A stretch of 12,809 bases of DNA from Clostridia bacterium (GTDB lineage Bacteria > Bacillota_A > Clostridia > Christensenellales > UBA1750), in NCBI GenBank assembly GCA_017413675.1, contig JAFPSR010000011.1:1-12809 (forward strand). The letters run 5' to 3'. Shown one piece after another: positions 7,733-12,809 of this stretch (the first letter of the stretch is position 1; each line of letters opens with the position of its first letter). The position numbers and the translations under genes were made by a program. The notes under the pieces are model-generated. The model saw only the letters and a program-made list of their open reading frames with translations. It had not been told where the DNA came from and searched no databases.

Positions 7733-9379
7733 TCAGGAATCCTGTACATAGAAGGTGTTCCCGCCGATAAATTCCCGCAGGATGCTGGTGGGCGGAATCT
7801 CATCTATTTCCCGGATCGGTGTGAAATAATTCAGGAATTTCACAAGAGCCCGGCTTTGGGCATAGAACGGACTGTCATGGGTGATTTCCTTCAGGAGGGG
7901 ATGGAGGATGGGACGGATCACGTTTACTTCATACACCAGGGAAGAATTGAACATGACATCCGCGTCTTCCTGGTACGGGAAAATCCACTTTTCTTCCCCC
8001 TGCCGTACCTTTTCCCACATGGACAGGGTTTCTTCAACGGAAGATCCCCGTGTATAGTAGTCACGCACCATCCTGCGAAGCAGGCGCGAGTCACTGGTAT
8101 GGATCCGGTTCTGATCATCCAGATTCAGCACCGTCAGGGCAGAAAGGTATATTTTGAAGCGGTCCGCGGAATCCACAAAATCACTCAGGACCGGGTTCAG
8201 GGCATGGATGCCCTCGATCAGGACCGGGTGCCGGATATCCGCATGCATCGGGATGGTTTCCTTTTTTCTCTCCCCGCTCCGGAAATCATAGACCGGGATC
8301 TGGGCTGTCTTTCCCTCCAGAAGGTCCCGAAGGTTCTGCTGGAACAATTCTATATCCAGAGCCCGGATATCCTCGTAATCCTTCTCCCCGTTTTCGTCCA
8401 GAGGAACCATACTGCGGCCCTTATAGTAATTGTCCAGGGAGATCAGCGCCGGCGTCATGCCCAGGGTAGTCAGCTGCACGCACAGACGGTTCAGGAAAGT
8501 CGTTTTGCCGCTCGAGGACGGACCCGCAATCAGGACAGCCTTCGCTCCGGAATGCAGGACCTGGTCCGCAATGGATGCTATGCTTCTTTCCTGCAGCGCT
8601 TCATTGACCCGGATAAAGGAACGGATCTCCCCATCCCGGATCTTTCGGTTGATATCCGAAACACGGCTGACGTTCAGGATTTCGCTCCAGGATTCCGCCT
8701 GGGCAAAAACAGCAGAAAGCTTGGGGCTGATCAGGGGCTGCAGGCACCGCGCGGAATCCGCCGGATCCGGCAGGAGCAGCTGGAATCCCGGATAGCTGAG
8801 CACTGCATCGAACCTTGTCAGATATCCCGTCGATGGGACCATTTCCCCGTAAAAATACTGCAGCATGCCGTCGCAGTCGTACATATCAAAATAATCCACC
8901 GGCCGCCATTCCAGCAGCTGGGTCTTATCCTCCTGCCCAGTCCGGGAGAAATAATCCTGGGCTTCCTTCACCGTATGCCGGCTGCGGATAAACGGAAGAT
9001 CCTTCTGCGCCAATTCCCGCATCTTTTCCAGAAGGGCTTCCAGATCCTTTTTGAGGAACGGATGCCCCAGGTTGCGGACGGAACAGTAAACCCCGCCGCC
9101 CATACTGTGTTCTACGACAACACGGGTTCCCGGGAGCGCATCCCGGGCAGCCAGCAACATCAGGAAGATCAGGGATCTTTCATAGATCCGGACTCCTTCC
9201 CTGTCCTGGAGGGTCAGGTATTCAACATCCCGGTGCGTGTGCACTTCCCGCTGCAGGGAGAAAACTTCGCCTCCCACGCGGACGCCGTACACATCGTTAT
9301 ACCCCAGCAGTCCGGCCAGTTTTTCATAGGTTATTCCCTGATTGTCGACCAGGGTTTTCTTTTTTACGATTCTGCTCAT
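7733..9379 (-). CDS. Nucleoside (uridine) kinase with N-terminal TGS and ThrRS-like domains
   Basis: A 548-residue three-part protein. Residues about 1-62 resemble a TGS domain. Residues about 65-205 align with the second additional (editing) domain of threonyl-tRNA synthetase, for example HSMGGGVYC (91-99), KDLPFIRSRHTVKEA (126-140) and MVPSTG (180-185). Residues 280-490 are a uridine kinase/PRK-type P-loop kinase with GPSSSGKT (286-293), SLDNYY (314-319, likely catalytic Asp316), YDF (364-366), LIEGIHALNP (387-396) and RRMVRDYYTRG (435-445). Proteins with this architecture are usually annotated as uridine kinase or nucleoside kinase in Firmicutes and Thermotogae, acting in pyrimidine salvage; the acceptor nucleoside is not certain. 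The metal residues of ThrRS editing appear lost (see findings). GAGG lies 7 bases before the ATG. It follows the membrane protein by 59 bases, the largest gap inside the run. Confidence 0.88.
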   Translation of the reverse strand: MSRIVKKKTLVDNQGITYEKLAGLLGYNDVYGVRVGGEVFSLQREVHTHRDVEYLTLQDREGVRIYERSLIFLMLLAARDALPGTRVVVEHSMGGGVYCSVRNLGHPFLKKDLEALLEKMRELAQKDLPFIRSRHTVKEAQDYFSRTGQEDKTQLLEWRPVDYFDMYDCDGMLQYFYGEMVPSTGYLTRFDAVLSYPGFQLLLPDPADSARCLQPLISPKLSAVFAQAESWSEILNVSRVSDINRKIRDGEIRSFIRVNEALQERSIASIADQVLHSGAKAVLIAGPSSSGKTTFLNRLCVQLTTLGMTPALISLDNYYKGRSMVPLDENGEKDYEDIRALDIELFQQNLRDLLEGKTAQIPVYDFRSGERKKETIPMHADIRHPVLIEGIHALNPVLSDFVDSADRFKIYLSALTVLNLDDQNRIHTSDSRLLRRMVRDYYTRGSSVEETLSMWEKVRQGEEKWIFPYQEDADVMFNSSLVYEVNVIRPILHPLLKEITHDSPFYAQSRALVKFLNYFTPIREIDEIPPTSILREFIGGNTFYVQDS

Positions 9380-9414
9380 AGCAATTCCTCACTTTGTCAG
9401 ACCGGAAACAAGAA

Positions 9415-9432
9415 GCGCGCATCCCTGCGCGC
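9415..9432 (-). terminator. Possible weak terminator or attenuator hairpin
   Basis: In the 59-base gap before the kinase gene, GCGCGC (9415-9420) and GCGCGC (9427-9432) form a 6-bp all-GC stem with a 6-base loop. In the minus-strand direction it is followed by TTCTTGTTT. The stem is short and the T tract is interrupted, so partial termination or a transcript-stabilising role is more likely than a full stop. Confidence 0.35.
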
Positions 9433-9438
9433 CCTGTC

Positions 9439-10059
9439 TCAGTCTCTGCGGACCACTTTGGCTCCACCGGCCCGCATGGCCTTTCTTTTGCTTCTGGCAA
9501 TTGCCTGCATGGTCCGCTGATCCAGCTTCTTTCCGTACAGATATCCCAGGAAAACCATCAGGGGAAATACCAGGGAGGCCCCCAGCACAATAAACGGTTT
9601 GTATGCCAGCGCCGTTGTATTCAGGATCAGGACATAAATGCCCATAAAGGATCCGGTTGTCAGGGACAGGTACGGGCTTAGCACGTCAAACAAGGCCCCG
9701 CCGTCAAACAGAGCTGCTGCCGCACAGACCAGCGCCGGCAGGATGATCAGGCTGTGCCCGGCCAAAGGTGCCAGCAGTCCGCGCATAGGATTGTACACAC
9801 GGCTGAGCTCTTCGTGCGACGGTTTCTTCCCGGTGTCCTTCTCGACAGTCATCAGGAGGCGGGTAAAGCGCATATCTTTTTCCCCGTGCAGCATACCCGT
9901 TGCCAGGGCAATCAGCGAATACAGGAGAACCGATGTACACGTTACTGTAATATCCAGCCACAGATGCTGTCCTCTCGGGATCAGCGCTACTGCGAGCAGG
10001 AGCGTAACAAACATGGCAACCAGGAGTGTCTCTGCAGCAAATTTCCAGAATTCCTTCAT
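9439..10059 (-). CDS. Unrecognised integral membrane protein
   Basis: A 206-residue protein I do not recognise. Hydrophobic stretches at about 9-27, 34-56, 94-117, 126-149 and 153-175 suggest five membrane segments. Between the second and third lies a polar loop (58-92) with HGEKDMRFTRLLMTVEKDTGKK, and the C-terminus (176-206) is a strongly basic tail ending KVVRRD, expected on the cytoplasmic face. No transporter or enzyme motif is visible. The ATG follows directly on the stop codon of the cyclo-ligase gene (TAA-ATG, no gap), with AGAGGGATGG just upstream inside that gene, so its translation is probably coupled to it. It is followed by the GC hairpin and the kinase gene. The coupling argues that it is a real gene, but gives no function; a link to folate or cell-wall metabolism would be guesswork. 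Confidence 0.75.
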   Translation of the reverse strand: MKEFWKFAAETLLVAMFVTLLLAVALIPRGQHLWLDITVTCTSVLLYSLIALATGMLHGEKDMRFTRLLMTVEKDTGKKPSHEELSRVYNPMRGLLAPLAGHSLIILPALVCAAAALFDGGALFDVLSPYLSLTTGSFMGIYVLILNTTALAYKPFIVLGASLVFPLMVFLGYLYGKKLDQRTMQAIARSKRKAMRAGGAKVVRRD

Positions 10060-10638
10060 TTATCCATCCCTCTGTATCCCGGTTTTCCGGAGTCCAACCT
10101 CGGTCAGGATCCAGTCTACCGGCTGGTCATCCCCGTCATGGGGAAGCATATCTGTCAGCATTTCTTCATAACAGACACCGACGCGTACAGCACGGCTCCG
10201 TTTCAGATACCGGTCATAATATCCCCCGCCGTATCCCAGACGGTATCCCTGCCCGTCTATACTCAGTGCCGGGCACAGGATCAGGTCCAGCTGCCCGGGC
10301 GGGATCGTTTTGCTCCCTTCGGGAGGTGACGGGATCCCGAAGCGATCATTCCGCAGCGTTCCTTCATAAAGGCCCGCTTCCATGTGTCCGTTATCCCCGA
10401 TCATGGGAAGACAGAACACCCTGTCCTTTCCGGCGCACAGCAGGGAAGTCAGGTCCGCTTCACTTCCGATCGCCCAGTAGGCAAAAACCCGCTGCGCATC
10501 CCGGTACAATCCGGAGCCGGCCAGACAGGCTGCCATCCTTTCCGAAGCCTCACGGCGGTAGGTGCCGGGCAAAGTATCCCTTTTCCTTTTCAGGAATGCA
10601 CGCAATTCCCGCTTGGCCGTCTGGATATTCCTTTCCAT
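10060..10638 (-). CDS. 5-formyltetrahydrofolate cyclo-ligase
   Basis: A 192-residue protein of the 5-formyl-THF cyclo-ligase (methenyl-THF synthetase) family, which uses ATP to convert 5-formyl-THF to 5,10-methenyl-THF in the cytoplasm. The diagnostic signature is GYRLGYGGGYYDRYL (131-145), which contains the ATP-binding glycine cluster. Supporting elements are the N-terminal KRELR (9-13), FGIPSP (100-105), LDLILCPALSID (117-128) and the C-terminal DDQPVDWILTE (170-180). Length is normal for the family. The start lies 1 base after the alr stop (TAA-G-ATG) without a clear ribosome binding site, so it probably depends on ribosomes finishing alr. Its stop abuts the membrane-protein start. Family names in use include fau, ygfA and yqgN; none is assigned here because the organism is unknown. 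Confidence 0.94.
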   Translation of the reverse strand: MERNIQTAKRELRAFLKRKRDTLPGTYRREASERMAACLAGSGLYRDAQRVFAYWAIGSEADLTSLLCAGKDRVFCLPMIGDNGHMEAGLYEGTLRNDRFGIPSPPEGSKTIPPGQLDLILCPALSIDGQGYRLGYGGGYYDRYLKRSRAVRVGVCYEEMLTDMLPHDGDDQPVDWILTEVGLRKTGIQRDG

Positions 10639-10639
10639 C

Positions 10640-11767
10640 TTACGGGTTCGGATACTTCATGATGCGCGGGACACGGGCCGTAATCGCCAGAAGCACTTCG
10701 TAGCTGATCGTGTCGGCCCATCCGGCAATCTCATCCGCGTCAATCTTTTCATCCCCCTGCTGTCCCAACAGGACAACGGGTTCCCCGGGCTTGACAAACG
10801 GCAGGTTGGTGATATCCACCATCATCTGGTCCATACAGATATTTCCCAGGATCCTGCAGCGTTTCCCCCGGATCAGGACACAACCGCGGTTGCTGATCCG
10901 GCGGTGATACCCGTCCCCGTACCCGACAGGGAGGGTCGCGATCCGCATCCCCCGGTCCGCTGTGAATGTCGCGCCGTAGCTGATGGAGCTGCCCGCTTCC
11001 ACCGCTTTCACAAAGGAAATCTCGGAATGGAAGGACAGCGCCGGTTTCAGGGGAATCGGCCGGGTGGTCGTCTCGGACGGATAATAGCCGTACAGGGCGA
11101 TTCCGGCGCGGACCATATCAAAGTACGCTTCGGGATAATCCAGAATTCCGGCCGAATTGGCCGCGTGGCGCAGCGGGGCAAGCCTCCGCTCATCCAGGGG
11201 CGCACACAGTTCCCGGAACTTCTCGATCTGCATCCGGGTATAGTCCCCGGGCATATCCGCACAGGAAAAATGGGTAAATGCCCCGTCCAGCACGACATGC
11301 GTCCTGCGCGACATGCTTTGGATCAGCAGTTCCACTTCCTTCACATTCCGGAAGCCGATCCTGCCCATCCCCGTATCCATTTTGACATGGGCATGCGCAA
11401 TGTTGCCCAGTTTCTTGGCTGCCATATCCAAATTGTACAGCACTTCCATATCCGGGACTGTCTGCGTCAGGTCGTAGGCGACCGCCGCTTCGGCTCCTTC
11501 CGCCGTAACCGGCCCCAGCACCAGGATCGGTGCCCGGATGCCTGCTTCGCGGAGCTGGACACCTTCCTCCACCAGAGCTACAGCCAGCGCCCGGCCACCA
11601 GCGTGCAGGACCGTTCTGCTGGTTTCCACCAATCCATGTCCGTACGCGTCCGCTTTAACGGCTGCCATCAGGTGCACGCCTCCGGGCAGAAGGCCCCGCA
11701 GCGCATGCACATTTTCCGCAATGGCACCCTGATCTATTTCTACATAGGTTGGACGATATTCCCGCAT
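10640..11767 (-). CDS. alr: Alanine racemase
   Basis: A 375-residue fold-type III PLP enzyme that interconverts L- and D-alanine for peptidoglycan synthesis. The PLP lysine is Lys38 in AAVKADAYGHG (35-45), and the second catalytic base is Tyr264 in SISYGA (261-266). Arg136 in MDTGMGRIG (130-138) and Arg220 in FDMVRAG (216-222) match the substrate and pyridine-nitrogen contacts described for the Geobacillus enzyme. CMDQ (311-314) is the family's C-terminal motif. Length is typical. AGAGGAA ends 5 bases before the ATG. An extended -10 promoter and a GC-rich leader hairpin lie upstream (11854-11862 and 11800-11825), so alr is probably the first gene of the main transcript. The final residues run to one base before the cyclo-ligase start. 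Confidence 0.97.
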   Translation of the reverse strand: MREYRPTYVEIDQGAIAENVHALRGLLPGGVHLMAAVKADAYGHGLVETSRTVLHAGGRALAVALVEEGVQLREAGIRAPILVLGPVTAEGAEAAVAYDLTQTVPDMEVLYNLDMAAKKLGNIAHAHVKMDTGMGRIGFRNVKEVELLIQSMSRRTHVVLDGAFTHFSCADMPGDYTRMQIEKFRELCAPLDERRLAPLRHAANSAGILDYPEAYFDMVRAGIALYGYYPSETTTRPIPLKPALSFHSEISFVKAVEAGSSISYGATFTADRGMRIATLPVGYGDGYHRRISNRGCVLIRGKRCRILGNICMDQMMVDITNLPFVKPGEPVVLLGQQGDEKIDADEIAGWADTISYEVLLAITARVPRIMKYPNP

Positions 11768-11799
11768 GTTGATTCCTCTTCTGTTTCTATGTTCCGGGA

Positions 11800-11825
11800 C
11801 TGCCGCCGGTTCTCCGGCCGGACAG
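11800..11825 (-). promoter_or_regulatory. GC-rich hairpin in the alr leader
   Basis: Between the presumed alr promoter and its ATG, GCCGG (11805-11809) and CCGGC (11814-11818) form a 5-bp stem closing a 4-base loop. CC/GG and CTG/CAG extend it with single-base bulges at 11819 and 11822, giving about 10 bp. No T tract follows, so it is not a classical terminator. It ends about 33 bases before the start codon, far enough to leave the ribosome site free. A stabilising or regulatory leader element is possible. I do not recognise a known riboswitch. Confidence 0.4.
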
Positions 11826-11847
11826 CCCCCTAATTCCGAAAAAGCAC

Positions 11848-11885
11848 AAAAAAATTATAGCATATCTTCCTGTGAAAAGATATGC
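11848..11885 (-). terminator. Hairpin with T tract after the PAP2-like gene
   Basis: A perfect 9-bp inverted repeat (arms 11860-11868 and 11877-11885, GCATATCTT/AAGATATGC) with an 8-base loop is followed on the minus strand by TATAATTTTTTT. The shape fits an intrinsic terminator for the PAP2-like gene, whose stop is 30 bases upstream. The stem is AT-rich, so efficiency may be moderate. The tail includes a TATAAT that can also be read as a promoter -10 box. Confidence 0.55.
11854..11884 (-). promoter_or_regulatory. alr: Extended -10 promoter for alr, overlapping the hairpin
   Basis: On the minus strand, TGCTATAAT (11854-11862) is a perfect extended -10 box (TGnTATAAT). Seventeen bases upstream lies only a weak -35 candidate, TATCTT (11877-11882); the extended -10 would compensate. 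Initiation would fall near 11846-11848, giving a leader of about 80 bases before the alr ATG. The upstream part of the promoter is the hairpin of the preceding terminator, so the two readings share the same bases. Confidence 0.6.
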
Positions 11886-11915
11886 CAAACGATATTCGAC
11901 CGACCGGACCGGGAG

Positions 11916-12482
11916 CTACAAAACCAGAAGCAGGAGGCTTGTAGTGAGCACCGGGAACATGCCTCCCAGGCATAATTGTCCCATGGTATGCCTCTTGAGA
12001 CGGATGGAAGACCAGAATACAAACGGGACCATCAGCAGCACCGTTAGCCCCCAGGATCCGAAACAGACAGCCAGCATGAACGCAGGTCCGCAGACTCCGG
12101 CGGCATGCCCGCTGCCAAAGATATGAAAACAGAAGGAAAAAAGAGCAATCATGCATCCGGAAACCAGGTAGGTCAGCGACATCATCCATTCCAGACGATC
12201 CCCACCGAAAAAGGCACACCACAGGACATAAAGGAGGTATCCGGCAAGCGAAAACAGAAGAGCGCAGGAACGCTGTGTTTTCCTTCCTCCTTTATGCAGT
12301 CCGGGAACCAGACGGCAGAGCGGGTAGGAAAAAAGAGGAAGAAGACACAGGAATACCAATGGACACCATAAACGGAATTCAGGATCCTTGGCATCGAGAA
12401 TCAGGGAGAGCAGGATCACCAGGACAGGCGGTACCGTAATGATCCGAATCCAAAGGGCTATCCGGTCTAACCAGTTTCTCAT
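11916..12482 (-). CDS. PAP2-like (phosphatidic acid phosphatase-type) membrane protein
   Basis: A 188-residue hydrophobic protein with about six membrane segments (roughly 12-30, 38-56, 73-92, 103-122, 128-156, 168-188). Three short motifs recall the PAP2 phosphatase signature in the right order: Lys64 and Arg71 spaced as K-x6-R in KGGRKTQR; GSGHAAG (123-129) for the PSGH motif with His126; and SSIRLKRHTMGQ (158-169) for SR-x5-H-x3-D with His165. The canonical third-motif Arg is Ser159 and the Asp is Gln169, so it is a divergent member and activity is uncertain. PAP2 enzymes remove phosphate from lipid phosphates such as undecaprenyl pyrophosphate at the membrane; a cell-wall lipid role next to alr is an inference. 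A strong GGGAGGAG site sits about 6 bases before the ATG, and a consensus promoter lies upstream. Confidence 0.6.
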   Translation of the reverse strand: MRNWLDRIALWIRIITVPPVLVILLSLILDAKDPEFRLWCPLVFLCLLPLFSYPLCRLVPGLHKGGRKTQRSCALLFSLAGYLLYVLWCAFFGGDRLEWMMSLTYLVSGCMIALFSFCFHIFGSGHAAGVCGPAFMLAVCFGSWGLTVLLMVPFVFWSSIRLKRHTMGQLCLGGMFPVLTTSLLLLVL

Positions 12483-12495
12483 GGAATCTCCTCCC

Positions 12496-12525
12496 TTTAT
12501 CTAATCTTGCATATTAGTTTATCTA
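12496..12525. repeat. Direct repeat TTTATCTA at the start of the PAP2-like transcript
   Basis: TTTATCTA occurs at 12496-12503 and again at 12518-12525, 22 bases apart start to start (about two helical turns). It flanks a small CTAAT/ATTAG inverted repeat (12501-12505 and 12513-12517 approximately). It lies just downstream of the -10 box, around the likely start site, where a repressor could block transcription. No regulator gene is adjacent in the window. Confidence 0.3.
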
Positions 12526-12530
12526 GTTAT

Positions 12531-12559
12531 AGTATATATTTCTGCCCATTTTCTGTCAA
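12531..12559 (-). promoter_or_regulatory. Consensus sigma-A promoter of the PAP2-like gene
   Basis: On the minus strand a perfect -35 TTGACA (12554-12559) is separated by exactly 17 bases from a -10 TATACT (12531-12536, 5 of 6 matches to TATAAT). Transcription should begin near 12524, giving a leader of about 40 bases to the ATG at 12482. This is the strongest promoter in the window and may also feed alr and the rest of the run if the hairpin at 11860-11885 is leaky. Confidence 0.8.
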
Positions 12560-12809
12560 GATGATAAGTTGGATGATGTGAATATCCATATGCCTTCCGG
12601 GAACATCGGAAAGCGCATCTCCTGTTTTCTCCGCATTCCAGGCTTCCTTCCCGGGTTTCCCGAAATAATCTCATGTACCTGGAAAAAATGTCATCTCCGT
12701 CTTTTCCTTCCGGTTTTCATCTGTATCCCGGAAAAAACCGGATTCCGCTTGTCTTTTTTTTCGTACGGGAATATTCTATGTATATAGAGATGCAAAAATA
12801 TCAAGAACC
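12560..12809. other. Right-edge stretch without a convincing gene
   Basis: The roughly 250 bases upstream of the PAP2-like promoter contain no ORF with a ribosome binding site and recognisable protein. They do hold an inverted repeat (arms 12709-12717 and 12734-12742, TCCGGTTTT/AAAACCGGA, 16-base loop), a run of eight T at 12754-12761, and, beyond it on the plus strand, a weak promoter-like pair TTGTCT (12749-12754) and TATTCT (12772-12777) with a 17-base spacer that would read out of the window. The stretch is probably an intergenic region, possibly between divergent genes. Confidence 0.4.

Noticed and set aside
7717..7803. Longer rarA starting at ATG 7803 or 7749
   Set aside because: Both lie inside the upstream kinase gene without ribosome binding sites, and RarA proteins begin near the chosen Met.
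7733..9379. Calling this gene a threonyl-tRNA synthetase
   Set aside because: Only the N-terminal half resembles ThrRS; the class II catalytic core and anticodon domain are absent and a P-loop kinase follows.
7439..9520. A 693-codon plus-strand open frame opposite rarA and the kinase gene
   Set aside because: It is antisense to two clearly recognised genes, resembles no protein, and has no ribosome binding site of note. Similar long antisense frames occur opposite tldE, tldD and alr (3871-5214, 5133-6407, 10562-11833), as expected from codon bias in GC-rich genes.
12569..12787. A 72-codon plus-strand frame at the right edge
   Set aside because: No ribosome binding site was seen, composition follows local CCGG/T-rich repeats, and the protein resembles nothing I know.
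1..12809. CRISPR arrays, tRNA or rRNA genes, insertion sequences, prophage genes
   Set aside because: No spaced repeats, cloverleaf sequence, transposase or phage-type protein was seen on either strand; gene order looks like stable chromosome.

Overview
The window looks like a chromosomal stretch from a Gram-positive, clostridial-type (Firmicutes) bacterium of moderately high GC content. The grounds are strong AGGAGG-type ribosome binding sites, a textbook sigma-A promoter, the TGS/ThrRS-like nucleoside kinase fusion, and a tightly packed alr - folate - rarA - tldD/tldE - recX gene run. Genus cannot be read from the sequence. A gut or rumen anaerobe is a reasonable guess, but only a guess.

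Layout. Positions 2-262 (+) hold the C-terminal end of an iron-sulfur aldo/keto reductase. It meets an oppositely oriented gene run at a strong bidirectional terminator (322-365). Everything from 368 to 12482 is on the minus strand. Read in transcription order: a PAP2-like membrane protein (12482-11916) with its own consensus promoter; then, after a hairpin/T-tract that also contains an extended -10 box, alr, a 5-formyl-THF cyclo-ligase, an unrecognised five-segment membrane protein, a TGS/ThrRS-like domain fused to a uridine kinase-type P-loop kinase, rarA, tldD, tldE, an N-acyl-D-amino-acid deacylase-like amidohydrolase, recX, and a GH39-like glycosidase that stops 2 bases before the terminator. 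Gaps in this ten-gene run are 1, 0, 59, 16, 28, 11, 34, -4 and 26 bases, so it could be one long transcription unit. A small GC hairpin at 9415-9432 may attenuate it. The last ~250 bases hold no convincing gene.

How the genes fit together. Most are housekeeping functions: D-alanine for cell wall (alr), one-carbon metabolism (cyclo-ligase), nucleotide salvage (kinase), and replication restart/recombination control (rarA, recX). The less ordinary part is the tldD-tldE-deacylase block. It combines a peptidase heterodimer with an enzyme of the D-aminoacylase family, downstream of alanine racemase, and hints at handling of unusual or D-residue-containing peptides. I see no strong evidence for a wholly new system. 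The best leads are the overlapping terminator/promoter in front of alr, the degenerate editing-like domain on the kinase, the peptide-processing block and the uncharacterised coupled membrane protein.
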